Assembly: GCA_020025885.1 (NCBI GenBank)
Contig: JAHHRJ010000003.1
Coordinates: forward strand, 1-64,000
Direction of reading: 5' to 3'
Length of the DNA: 64,000 nucleotides
Source: Butyricicoccus sp.
GTDB taxonomy: Bacteria; Bacillota; Clostridia; Oscillospirales; Butyricicoccaceae
Shown: one piece after another, positions 50,797-59,900 of the stretch
How the letters are laid out: every line of letters begins with the position of its first letter
Position numbering within the stretch: the first letter of the stretch is position 1
The notes under the pieces: model-generated
Databases searched by the model: none
What the model was told of the DNA's origin: nothing
The model's input: only the letters and a program-made list of their open reading frames with translations
Program-made: the position numbers and the translations under genes

Positions 50797-51881
50797 TGGA
50801 TTTTCCTTTCATTTTCAATTTTTCCAAGGTGATCAGCATTGTCAAGCTGGGTGCGATAATTGTGAGAGTCATTTCGCGTATCAAATGCTTGTGCGATTTT
50901 TTGCGCCTGCGCATGGAAAAATGCGGCAAGTGTATCCATCTCATAAAGTTCATTCTCTTGCCAGAGAGGGAATGTTTGTGGAAGTGTCAGTGCCGCAGGC
51001 TCTGCGGACTGTTTGCTGTATTGCAGGCATACAACCCATGCAGAAGTACAAAGCTGAAATACAGAATCTTGATCCCACTCTCCCCACACTTCTGTAATGC
51101 CAGATTCTAGCATACACAAGGCTTTGGGCATATCATTGTAAGCCAACCAGCGCAACATAGCATTATCATATTCGTTCTGAGCAAGATGCAGGCGCAGTAG
51201 ATTTGCCCAGCGTGTTGCTTCTTCATTGGTTTCATAGTCAAGGGCAAATTCTAGAAAATGAGAAAGCATTCGGTTGGGTTCCTGTTCACAGGTGATGCTA
51301 CCGTCCAGTACAGGTTTTGCTGCCTCAAGTGCTTTTGCTTTTTGTTTGGTTCTCAAGAAGTAATCGACTTTGGAATAGCAAGTGCATGCAGCACAATCTG
51401 AGGTATCTGGAAATTTGGGATGCAGCATTTTTTGATAGGATATCTCTGCCAATTCCCATTTTTCCTGCATGACAGCAGTCTCCCAACAGCGCTCATAATA
51501 ACTTTTGTCACCTAAGGAGTATTGGTAAACTGCTTTTTTGTAACGCTCCATCATTGCATCGAGCTGGCTGAGGGGAAGCTGTGGGTGACATGCCCACTGG
51601 TTGATACACAGATAGAGGGCATATACATAATCCTCTTCAGCATCCTCTATGGGATGCTCCTCATAGATTGCGGTCAATTCTGTAATGATCGGCAGGATAG
51701 AGCCCTCATCACCATGGAACGCAAGTTCAATCATGAGGTCATCTCGCATATGGAAACGCCAGAAGTGGTCTTGCTGCAGGTCGGCTTGTGTGATTGCGCT
51801 TCGTATGGCATCGGCACGCTCCTTGCCATGCGGCAGTCTGCGATAACTTTGATAAAGCTGGGATAAAGATTGGGTGTCCAT
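50793..51881 (-). CDS. Helical-repeat protein with SDCxAC motif, paralogue 1
   Basis: A 362-residue soluble protein, the most diverged of the three, with the same architecture: N-terminal LPHGKERADAIRSAITQADL, helical repeats with conserved Trp/Tyr, CxxC in SDCAACTCYSKVDYFLR (Cys163, Cys166) and C-terminal FHAQAQKIAQAFDTRNDS. The ATG at 51881 has AAGGAG eight bases upstream. The frame opens twelve codons earlier inside the end of the Hsp90-like gene, but without a site. It lies 13 bp after that gene, so it is its immediate co-translated partner. Confidence 0.75.
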   Translation of the reverse strand: MDTQSLSQLYQSYRRLPHGKERADAIRSAITQADLQQDHFWRFHMRDDLMIELAFHGDEGSILPIITELTAIYEEHPIEDAEEDYVYALYLCINQWACHPQLPLSQLDAMMERYKKAVYQYSLGDKSYYERCWETAVMQEKWELAEISYQKMLHPKFPDTSDCAACTCYSKVDYFLRTKQKAKALEAAKPVLDGSITCEQEPNRMLSHFLEFALDYETNEEATRWANLLRLHLAQNEYDNAMLRWLAYNDMPKALCMLESGITEVWGEWDQDSVFQLCTSAWVVCLQYSKQSAEPAALTLPQTFPLWQENELYEMDTLAAFFHAQAQKIAQAFDTRNDSHNYRTQLDNADHLGKIENERKIQ

Positions 51882-51894
51882 TGAGTGTGGCTCC

Positions 51895-54246
51895 TTATGG
51901 TTTGATATTTGCGTCAATGAGGTTTAACAGTTCTTCGCTCATGGTTTGCAGCTCGCGGCTATGTAGAGGGTGACCGCCAGCAACCAATGCCTGTACATAT
52001 AGGATGCGGCAAATACTTTCTAAAAGAGTATCTTCAGACACTTGACACAGCCTTTGGATAAGACTGCAATTTGTATTTAGATACATAGTGGAGAGTGGCT
52101 GTTCTTCCAAGCCAGACAGCAGGGAAGAGAGCGCGTCAGAAAAGACACTGCCCTCACTCATATCCTTTGCGGACTGCACTTCGCGCACAAAACGTACATC
52201 GTCATGCAGGGAATACAAAACAGGCAAATCGGAGGGGTGGAATCCGCGGAGCTGTACCCGACAATCAAACTTTGCAAGTGCACGGTTGGCGGCGCGGAGA
52301 AGTGTGTCACCCTGTGCCAAAGTCTGGTCAGATGGGGTATCCAGTGTGGTTTCCAAACCTTCTTCGCTCAAAGGCGTTGCGGATAATCCACATAGCTGAT
52401 GCAGCTTTAAGATTAGCTCTTGGTCGTTGGTGTAGCCTGTGCACACGAGCAGGTGCTCTTGTGCCAAGAAAATGGGGCGCAGTTGGCGGAAGCGCTCAAT
52501 CGAGCTGACATAGGTGATTTCTCCAGCCTTGCGCAGTCCAGCGCCTGTTTTTGTACCTTCGCTGGTTTCAAATGGCAAATAATCAATAAAGACATGGAAC
52601 ATATCGTCGTTCCAGACGGAAAGAGACTTGATTGCGCGGAAGTGCACTGCGATAATTCTTTGTAAACGCTCCGGATCTTCGTGTTGGAGCTTTTTAAAAT
52701 GAGCAGAGATTGCCTGTGTGAGTTCCTCGCGCGCTTCTTCGAGTGCGTCGTCTTCGTAAAAGTCCTCACGGGAAGCAGTCGGACGCAGACCGTGGGTGTT
52801 AAAGAAACATTGGGTAAAGAATGCCCAGTCTGGTAAAATATGCTCGCCATTTTCAGTCAGCAGCATCTGTTTGAGATAGATGCGGTGCAGTCCTTTGGCA
52901 GAAACGGAAGTTTCGTAAGGCAGGATATATGCAACACCGTTGATGTGTGGTGTGCGAATCGGAATGGCATCCAAAAAGGATCGACCAAACAGCCATGTGC
53001 CAAAAGAAAGCAGTTGATTGCGCCCGAGTATAGAAAAGTCGTCTGGAATCTGATTGAGTGGCTCAGGGTTGCCAGCAAGATACACAGGCACAGGCAGCAC
53101 CAGACCATAGTATTTCACCAGATTTTCAATCGTGTCTGCGTCGAAATAGTCTTCTGCCCCTGATTTTGCAGTCAAAGTAACCGTTGTACCAATGAGCGCA
53201 TTTTGCAATGGCTCAATGGTGTAAGTGCCATCTGGGAAACCTGTCCACTTATGTGCAGGGCCGCCGCTTGCTGGCTGGGTATGAACGACAATGGAATCAG
53301 ATACCATAAAGCAGGAGAGCAGACCGATACCAAAACGTCCGATGAAGTCTTCAGGAATCCTGCCATTGACCAGCTCAGTTTTGGAGGATTGCCCAATCAC
53401 CGCGAGAAAACGGTGTATGCCTTCTTCGGTCAGACCTGCGCCGTTATCCCAGAATACCAGACGGCGTCCTGGCTCCAAGGAAATCGTAATGCGTCCACTG
53501 TTCCAGTCTGGCTGTTGTTTTTTGCGTAATGTAATGGCATCTACGCCGTTTTGCAGAAGTTCACGCAGAAAAACATCGGGGCTTTTATATAGGTGGTTGG
53601 AGAGAATATCCAGCATACCGCCCAAGTTGACCTGAAAATGATAGCTGTCATCCTTGGTGGGGCTGGGTGCGGGTGCGGAAGCAGGGATAGTGCTTGGAGA
53701 CAGGGTGGCTGAGGTTTTTTCGTCTGTGTATGCGAAACCAAGGGCAGAAAGAAAATCGGTTACCTGATCTGCCTCATAGCCGTGCCGGTCGCTGTCATAT
53801 GCCTTTTGGGGAAGTGCTTCGATTGACCAAGGGCGCAGATAGTTTGTTAGGCTTTCAGCAGGTACACCGAAGTGCTGTGCAAGCGTTTTGGCATTGCCAG
53901 AAAATTGTGCTATGATTTCGGGAGATACTGCACCGAAATAGTCAGGAACAGGGCAGAAGCGGTCTTGTTCTGCACCTTGATCAAAAAGATAGTATCCCCA
54001 ATACTCCTTTTCATAGGTGTAGCAGAGGAGTACAACACTTCCGGCTTGCGTAGATAAGAAACGCGCAAGATTTTCGGGGGTTGTGCATACAGATTGGAAG
54101 TGCAGAGCAGTTCCGTTTGTATCACTGGACAGGGTGCAGTTTTGGGCACAAGTTGAAAATTCAGATGTCTCTAAGGCGTGCAAATATTTTTTCACTGGAA
54201 ATACGCCACGGTTTAAAAAAATTGCAGTATGCAAAATAAATTCCAT
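51895..54246 (-). CDS. Hsp90-like (HtpG-related) ATPase with extra N-terminal domain
   Basis: A 783-residue protein. Residues 1-175 form an unrecognised N-terminal domain rich in aromatic residues (LLCYTYEKEYWGYYLFDQG). Residues 176-200 are a Ser/Thr/Pro/Ala linker. The GHKL ATPase domain starts at about 202: YKSPDVFLRELLQNGVDA (N-box Glu229, Asn233), FWDNGAGLTEEG (Asp267), GRFGIGLLSCF (303-313) and GTTVTL near 354. A middle domain follows with the catalytic-loop Arg in TASREDF (Arg493). The C-terminus ends LIDANIKP and lacks the MEEVD that eukaryotic Hsp90 uses for TPR partners. The ATG at 54246 follows GAAAGG. Client and purpose are unknown; chaperone or signalling ATPase are both possible. 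Confidence 0.87.
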   Translation of the reverse strand: MEFILHTAIFLNRGVFPVKKYLHALETSEFSTCAQNCTLSSDTNGTALHFQSVCTTPENLARFLSTQAGSVVLLCYTYEKEYWGYYLFDQGAEQDRFCPVPDYFGAVSPEIIAQFSGNAKTLAQHFGVPAESLTNYLRPWSIEALPQKAYDSDRHGYEADQVTDFLSALGFAYTDEKTSATLSPSTIPASAPAPSPTKDDSYHFQVNLGGMLDILSNHLYKSPDVFLRELLQNGVDAITLRKKQQPDWNSGRITISLEPGRRLVFWDNGAGLTEEGIHRFLAVIGQSSKTELVNGRIPEDFIGRFGIGLLSCFMVSDSIVVHTQPASGGPAHKWTGFPDGTYTIEPLQNALIGTTVTLTAKSGAEDYFDADTIENLVKYYGLVLPVPVYLAGNPEPLNQIPDDFSILGRNQLLSFGTWLFGRSFLDAIPIRTPHINGVAYILPYETSVSAKGLHRIYLKQMLLTENGEHILPDWAFFTQCFFNTHGLRPTASREDFYEDDALEEAREELTQAISAHFKKLQHEDPERLQRIIAVHFRAIKSLSVWNDDMFHVFIDYLPFETSEGTKTGAGLRKAGEITYVSSIERFRQLRPIFLAQEHLLVCTGYTNDQELILKLHQLCGLSATPLSEEGLETTLDTPSDQTLAQGDTLLRAANRALAKFDCRVQLRGFHPSDLPVLYSLHDDVRFVREVQSAKDMSEGSVFSDALSSLLSGLEEQPLSTMYLNTNCSLIQRLCQVSEDTLLESICRILYVQALVAGGHPLHSRELQTMSEELLNLIDANIKP

Positions 54247-54427
54247 TGTTGTAAAGCCTTTCTTGCAAAATAAAATAAAGTAAGCGGAGACGATTTGTTT
54301 GGTTGCTGGGGTCAAAAAACCTCCAATCACAGTTTGATTTTACGATAGGAGGAGCGTGTAGTTGTATGGGTTTTCTCAAACAAATTGATTGTGTTTAGAA
54401 GTCATAAAAAACTACAATTTTATTATA

Positions 54428-54587
54428 GGCAATACCGCATAATTCGGCAAGAGCGATTTTCGGAAAAATTTCTCATCAGAAAAAGGCGTGAAGCCGCAGG
54501 AATCCTTGGTGGATTTCAAGGATTCACAACGAATTTATGGCGCGAAATTTTCGCAAAGCGCCGCAGATGACATTGTGCGCTGTTGCC
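54428..54587 (-). mobile_element. MITE-like repeat, family B, copy 4
   Basis: A complete 160-bp copy, inverted relative to copies 1 and 2, flanked by TATA (54424-54427 and 54588-54591). It lies in the divergent region between the Hsp90-like operon and the unknown gene. No clear promoter for the operon is visible in 54247-54427. Confidence 0.9.
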
Positions 54588-54672
54588 TATACGGATTCTT
54601 GGAAATATATCAATATATTGGAAGTATTTGGATGGAAAAGAAAAATAAAGAAAGGAATCATGAAAATTGCGC

Positions 54673-54701
54673 TTGCTTTCCTGTCGGTATCGTTCTATAA
54701 T
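54673..54701 (+). promoter_or_regulatory. Promoter of the unknown gene at 54743
   Basis: TTGCTT (54673-54678), 17-bp spacer, TATAAT (54696-54701). Confidence 0.75.
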
Positions 54702-54742
54702 TGTTTTGCCCACTCGAACCATGGAAGACGGAGGATTTTATA

Positions 54743-55369
54743 ATGGGTGATTGGTTTGGAGAAAACCTGACAGAAGAACAAAAAGTACGTTTTCGAAACT
54801 GCTGGGTGCTGCTTGCGGAACAATCCCGAAAGCCTTGGCAAACATTTGTGCTAAGACCCTATTTATATGAGCAGTTTTTTGCATCAGATGCGCAGCATAA
54901 GGCGGTCCCAATGATCTTGGATGTATTAACAATGTTGTCTGAGCATTTACCTGCTTTGATCCATTTCTATTGCAAGACGCCGACACATCCAGCTGCTCCA
55001 ATGCTTGCGGCATGTGCGGAAAGTTTTGGACAGGTCGTGCGAGATCCACATAGCCCATCGTTTCTATTGGCACCAGGGGGAGAGCTGCCAACAGAACTGC
55101 TCAGCGCGCTTTTGTTTGATCCAGACAGTGCATTTCATGTGATGTGCTACATTCCGCAGCGTTTCTTACTGGAGAAAGCGTCTGCAATACCGTACAGTGG
55201 CTGCTTGTGGTACTTGGAACATGGTATGGGGCGGATGCGTCTGGATTATTTATCTGGTCGTCCAATGCTGGAAATTCAAGCGGATCAGGTGCTCACACCA
55301 GAATTTTTGATGGGGCGTATTACACCCATGGTGTGGCGGCACGGGTATCGCTTGGTATTATATAAATGA
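54743..55369 (+). CDS. Hypothetical protein
   Basis: A 208-residue soluble protein without signal peptide or membrane segment; family not recognised. The N-terminal half is helical (FGENLTEEQKVRFRNCWVLL, MILDVLTMLSEHLPALIHFY). The C-terminal half is mixed, with three Trp and a basic tyrosine-rich end (VWRHGYRLVLYK). The ATG at 54743 follows GACGGAGGATTTTATA; 14 codons of open frame upstream lie over the -10 region and are not translated. It is transcribed divergently from the Hsp90-like operon from its own promoter and ends in a strong terminator, so it is a real gene, but nothing links it to the operon beyond position. Confidence 0.75.
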   Translation: MGDWFGENLTEEQKVRFRNCWVLLAEQSRKPWQTFVLRPYLYEQFFASDAQHKAVPMILDVLTMLSEHLPALIHFYCKTPTHPAAPMLAACAESFGQVVRDPHSPSFLLAPGGELPTELLSALLFDPDSAFHVMCYIPQRFLLEKASAIPYSGCLWYLEHGMGRMRLDYLSGRPMLEIQADQVLTPEFLMGRITPMVWRHGYRLVLYK

Positions 55370-55372
55370 CCT

Positions 55373-55403
55373 AAAAGGCTGTTGATGATTTCAACAGCCT
55401 TTT
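55373..55403 (+). terminator. Terminator after the hypothetical gene
   Basis: AAAAGGCTGTTGA (55373-55385) / TCAACAGCCTTTT (55391-55403), a perfect 13-bp stem. Confidence 0.9.
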
Positions 55404-55566
55404 GTGTTTAGCAGCAGAGCGACCTTAAATTTTCAAAATCCAAGGACATGCGCCTTGGATTTTGCCCGTGACCTGCGCAAACGTGCGCCTTAGCGGAATG
55501 GATTTGCGCTGTATCTAGGAGAACTGGGTTCCGATGGAAAGCCTGTCAAGGTTTTTGATAGCCTCA
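55404..55566 (-). repeat. Intergenic repeat, family A, copy 3 (diverged, inverted)
   Basis: On the minus strand it reads GAGGCTATCAAAAACC, GGAACCCAGTTCTCCTAGAT, AAAATCCAAGGCGCATGTCC and ends near GGTCGCTC, following family A but with the opening palindrome and the central hairpin decayed. It lies between two convergent gene ends. Confidence 0.75.
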
Positions 55567-55567
55567 C

Positions 55568-56707
55568 TTAGTTGTGGTATGCTTTTTTTACTAGCTTAGA
55601 CATGACGCTGTCATAGCGTACATTGTTGCGCACGAGAACATCATCTGCGGCAAATTTGCGCTTTTGCACCATTTGCAGGCGGAAGCCGTTTTCACGGACA
55701 TTGATATAGGTGCTTTCGTTGTATGCGCCATATGGGTAGGCAAAGAACAAGGTTTTTGGCTCTAAGAGTGTGTGCAAAGCGGTGTATGCACGGTGGAGTT
55801 CCTTGTTTAATTCTTCGTGGCTCACTGTTGTGCAGTCGATGTGATCAATGTTATGTGCATATACCTTGACATAGCCGCTTTGCTCCATTTTGCGTGCCTG
55901 TTCTGCGTTAAAGAAAGTGGGCGTGCCGCGCTCCAGTTCTCGGACAACGGAGAAAATAGATGCGGGTGCTTTTTCTTCCACAAAAACGGGATAAGCAAGC
56001 AGGAAATTGTCTAAATACCCATCGTCAATGGTGATGATAAAGTATTTTTTGCCTTTTTCTGCCTTGCCGTGGAAGTAATCTTCCAGAGAAATGCAGGTGT
56101 ATCCAAGTGCGCGCATGTTGCGAATATCACAGCGCAGCTTCCACGGGGAAGTGTAGAGCGTGGGGTTGGCTGCCAAAACCGCAGGATCATTGGTAAAGGC
56201 GTGGTACATATAAATAATGGTATTGTGATTTTTTTCAAAATAAGGAGAGGCTGGATCAATCTCGATGCGCTTTTGTGGACCGTTGTATATGGTGGACCAG
56301 CCTAGTGCACGTCCGAGATCACGCAGGGAAAAATAGTTATAGCCCGAAATATTGTAGCCCTTGATGGCAGTTTGCTTGCCGTTGATATAGATAGTTTGCG
56401 AGGTGGGTTTTGCGGTTGTTTTTGGTGTGTTTACGGGAGGCTGCGTTTCAACAGAAGCATCATATGGCTGTCCTTCGTCAATGGAGATCGATGCTGTTTT
56501 GGGGTCATAGTACACCGAGCAGCCGGAAGATTTCGCAAAATCACGCGCACGAACATAATTGTTGTGGGCGATATTGTAGGCTGATAAGTCGGCTTTTTTG
56601 GAATAAATATAGATATCCTCGCTTGCGCGTACCGCATCGATTGCTGCGGCAGAAGAGGTCAAAAGAAAGGCGGTACAGGCAAAAATAAGTGGACGAAAGA
56701 GACGCAA
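55568..56707 (-). CDS. Exported polysaccharide deacetylase with N-terminal wall-type modules
   Basis: A 379-residue protein with signal peptide ending AAA-I (about residue 22). Two short repeats of the copper-amine-oxidase-N/SpoIID-adjacent type follow (YNIAHNNYVRARDFAKSSG with CSVYYDPKTASISID; YNISGYNYFSLRDLGRALG with IYNGPQKRIEID). The NodB/CE4 domain starts at about residue 165: IIYMYHAF, metal site ITIDDGYLDNFLL, KVYAHNIDHIDC and FFAYPYGAYNEST. It deacetylates an extracellular glycan, probably peptidoglycan. Translation starts at TTG with AAGGAGG nine bases upstream; no ATG is available. It is divergent from rpoB with a hairpin in between. Confidence 0.88.
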   Translation of the reverse strand: MRLFRPLIFACTAFLLTSSAAAIDAVRASEDIYIYSKKADLSAYNIAHNNYVRARDFAKSSGCSVYYDPKTASISIDEGQPYDASVETQPPVNTPKTTAKPTSQTIYINGKQTAIKGYNISGYNYFSLRDLGRALGWSTIYNGPQKRIEIDPASPYFEKNHNTIIYMYHAFTNDPAVLAANPTLYTSPWKLRCDIRNMRALGYTCISLEDYFHGKAEKGKKYFIITIDDGYLDNFLLAYPVFVEEKAPASIFSVVRELERGTPTFFNAEQARKMEQSGYVKVYAHNIDHIDCTTVSHEELNKELHRAYTALHTLLEPKTLFFAYPYGAYNESTYINVRENGFRLQMVQKRKFAADDVLVRNNVRYDSVMSKLVKKAYHN

Positions 56708-56738
56708 AATGGGGTTCCTCCTTAAGAATGCAATAAAA

Positions 56739-56772
56739 AAGACGGTTCCCGAAGGAAAACCGTCTTATATTT
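56739..56772. terminator. Bidirectional terminator-like hairpin between divergent genes
   Basis: AAGACGGTT (56739-56747) / AACCGTCTT (56758-56766) extended by partial pairing inward, with T-rich tracts on both strands (ATATTTTTG on plus; TTTTATTG on minus). It lies in the 5' leader of the deacetylase gene, an unusual place for a terminator. Confidence 0.7.
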
Positions 56773-56787
56773 TTGTCTAAAATGCAC

Positions 56788-56817
56788 TTGACTATGCGAT
56801 GAAAAATATGGTATAAT
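56788..56817 (+). promoter_or_regulatory. Promoter of rpoBC
   Basis: TTGACT (56788-56793), 18-bp spacer, TATAAT (56812-56817). A leader of about 150 nt follows, with a G6 run and weak hairpins; no known regulator is recognised in it. Confidence 0.8.
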
Positions 56818-56972
56818 AAATCGCTTATCGAAACTGGGGGGCACTTTCCCAATTCGCTGTTTTAATAATAACATGCTTTTTCGACGAGCGCAATAGGTAC
56901 TTGAAATTTTTAACCACGCCTCCGGGCGTATTGAAATTCTCGGAAATTCAGAAACGGAGTGATGGGTTCAAC

Positions 56973-59900
56973 ATGATGGTGAAAGACGTACAGCACGGCA
57001 AGACCACAAGAAAGAGCTTTGCGCGCATTGAGGAGATCCTCGAGATGCCAAACCTGATCGAGATCCAGAAGAAATCCTACGAGTGGTTTCTCGAAACAGG
57101 TCTGCGTGAGGTTTTTGAAGATGTCTCTGCAATTACAGACTACACCGGCAACCTTGAGCTGACCTTCCTCGACTATGCACTGGACGAGCCGAAGTATAGC
57201 ATTGAGGAATGCAAGGCGCGCGATGCAACGTTTGCCTGCCCGCTGAAGGTGCGCGTACGCCTGCGCAACAAGGAAACCGGCGAGATCAAAGAACAGGAAA
57301 TTTTCATGGGCGAATTCCCGCGCATGACACAGTCTGGTACTTTTATCTTTAACGGCGCCGAGCGCGCCATTGTATCGCAGATTGTTCGTTCTCCGGGCGT
57401 ATACTACGGCCGCGAGCTGGACAAGACCGACAAGGCAATCCTGTCTGCGACAGTTATCCCATATCGCGGCGCATGGCTCGAATACGAAACCGACATGAAC
57501 GATGTGTTCTATGTCCGCATTGATAAAAACCGTAAGATCCCGATTACCTCACTCGTTCGTGCACTGGGCGTTAAGACTGATGCTGAGATCATCGAGCTGT
57601 TCGGTGAGGATGAGCGCATTCTGGCAACCTTGGAGCGTGATCCGTCCAAGACTGCAGAAGAAGCACTGATCGAAATTTATAAGAAGATGCGTCCGGGCGA
57701 GCCGCCATCTGTTGAGTCTGCGACAAGCCTGATGGATGCAATGTTCTTTGACACCCGCCGCTATGATATTTCTGCGGTTGGTCGCTATAAGTACAACAAG
57801 AAGCTGAATATCGCACGCCGTTTGGCAAACCGCAAGCTGCTCGCTCCGGTTACTGACCCGATGACTGGCGAGATTCTAGCAGAAAACGGCACCATCCTGA
57901 GCCGCCAAGAAGCACGCCACATTGCGTCCCGTGGTGTCAATGCCGTTCAGGTCGAGTCCAACGAGGGCAAGCTCGTTAAGGTATTCGGCAACGGTATGGT
58001 TGATGTAGATGACTTCAAGGATTACCTCGGCGGTATGGGTGCGGAAGATCTCGGCATCAAGGAAAAGGTTCGCTTTACCGTTCTGAAGGAGATCATCGAC
58101 AGCGGTGTAACTGGTGATGCACTCAAGAAGACCGTAACAGAGCGCATTCATGACCTCATCCCGAAGACCATTATCGTAGACGATATTCTGGCAACCATTT
58201 GCTATCTGCTCAACATTGGCAATGGTGTTGGCGTAACCGACGATATCGACCACTTGGGCAACCGTCGTCTGCGCTGTGTAGGTGAGCTGCTCCAGAATCA
58301 GGTTCGCATTGGCTTCTCCCGTATGGAGCGCGTCATCCGTGAGCGCATGACCATTCAGGATCTGGACACTGTGACCCCACAGTCTCTCATTAACATTCGT
58401 CCTGTGACTGCTGCAATCAAGGAGTTTTTTGGCTCATCGCCGCTGTCTCAGTTCATGGATCAGAACAATCCGCTGGCAGAGCTGACACATAAGCGTCGTC
58501 TGTCCGCACTGGGACCGGGCGGTCTGTCCCGTGACCGTGCATCGATGGAAGTGCGTGACGTGCATTACAGCCACTATGGTCGTATGTGCCCGATCGAGAC
58601 CCCTGAAGGTCCAAACATCGGTCTGATCTCTTACCTTGCAACCTATGCACGCATCAATGATTTTGGATTCATTGAAGCTCCATATCGTATAATTGATAAG
58701 GAAACCGGTCGCGTAACTGACGAAGTTCGCTATATGACCGCGGACGTTGAGGATGAGTTCATTGTTTGTCAGGCATATGAGCCGCTCGACGAGAATGGCT
58801 GCCTCAAGCATGAGCGTATCACCTGCCGTATGCGCGATGAAATCATCGAAGTAGACCGCAAGGATGTTGACCTCATGGACGTATCTCCGCGTATGATGGT
58901 TTCCGTTGCAACTGCATTTATTCCATTCCTTGAGCACGATGACGCGAACCGTGCACTGATGGGCGCGAACATGCAGCGTCAGGCTGTGCCGCTGCTCAAG
59001 ACTGAGGCTCCGGTTGTTGCAACTGGTATGGAATACAAGGCAGCAGTTGACTCTGGTATCATTCCACTGGCTGAGACTGACGGCGTAGTAACTCGCTCAA
59101 CTGCACGTGAGATTTCTGTTCGGTATGACAATGGCGAAGAAAAGTCCTACCACCTGACCAAATTCCTGCGTTCTAACCAGTCCACCTGTATCAACATGCG
59201 TCCGATTGTAAATCTGGGCGAGCGCGTGAAGAAGGGTGACGTTCTGGCAGATGGACCGTCTACCGATAAGGGTGAGATTGCACTCGGCAAGAATGCGCTG
59301 ATCGGCTTTATGACCTGGGAAGGTTACAACTATGAGGACGCAGTTCTGCTCAACGAGCGTCTGGTACGTGACGACGTTTACACCTCCATTCATATCGAGG
59401 AGTATGAGTCCGAAGCACGTGACACCAAGCTCGGACCGGAAGAGATTACCCGCGATGTACCAAACGTTGGTGACGACGCACTGCGTGATCTTGACGAGCG
59501 CGGCATCATTCGTGTTGGTGCAGAAGTACACGCTGGCGATATCCTCGTTGGTAAGGTAACACCAAAGGGTGAGACCGAGCTGACTGCAGAAGAGCGCCTG
59601 CTGCGTGCAATCTTCGGCGAGAAGGCAAGAGAAGTGCGTGACACCTCTCTGCGTGCACCACATGGTGAGTCTGGTATCGTCGTCGATGTTAAGGTATTTA
59701 CCCGTGAGAATGGCGACGAGCTGGCTCCGGGTGTCAATATGGTTGTTCGCTGCTACATTGCGCAGAAGCGTAAGATCTCTGTCGGAGACAAGATGGCAGG
59801 TCGTCATGGTAACAAGGGTGTTATCTCGCGTATTCTGCCGCAGGAAGATATGCCGTTCCTTGAAGACGGCACACCGCTCGATATCGTACTGAACCCACTG

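Noticed and set aside
51895..54246. Ordinary HtpG chaperone
   Set aside because: The N-terminal extension, linker and C-terminal region differ and the gene sits with dedicated partner genes; it is Hsp90-like, not a plain htpG.
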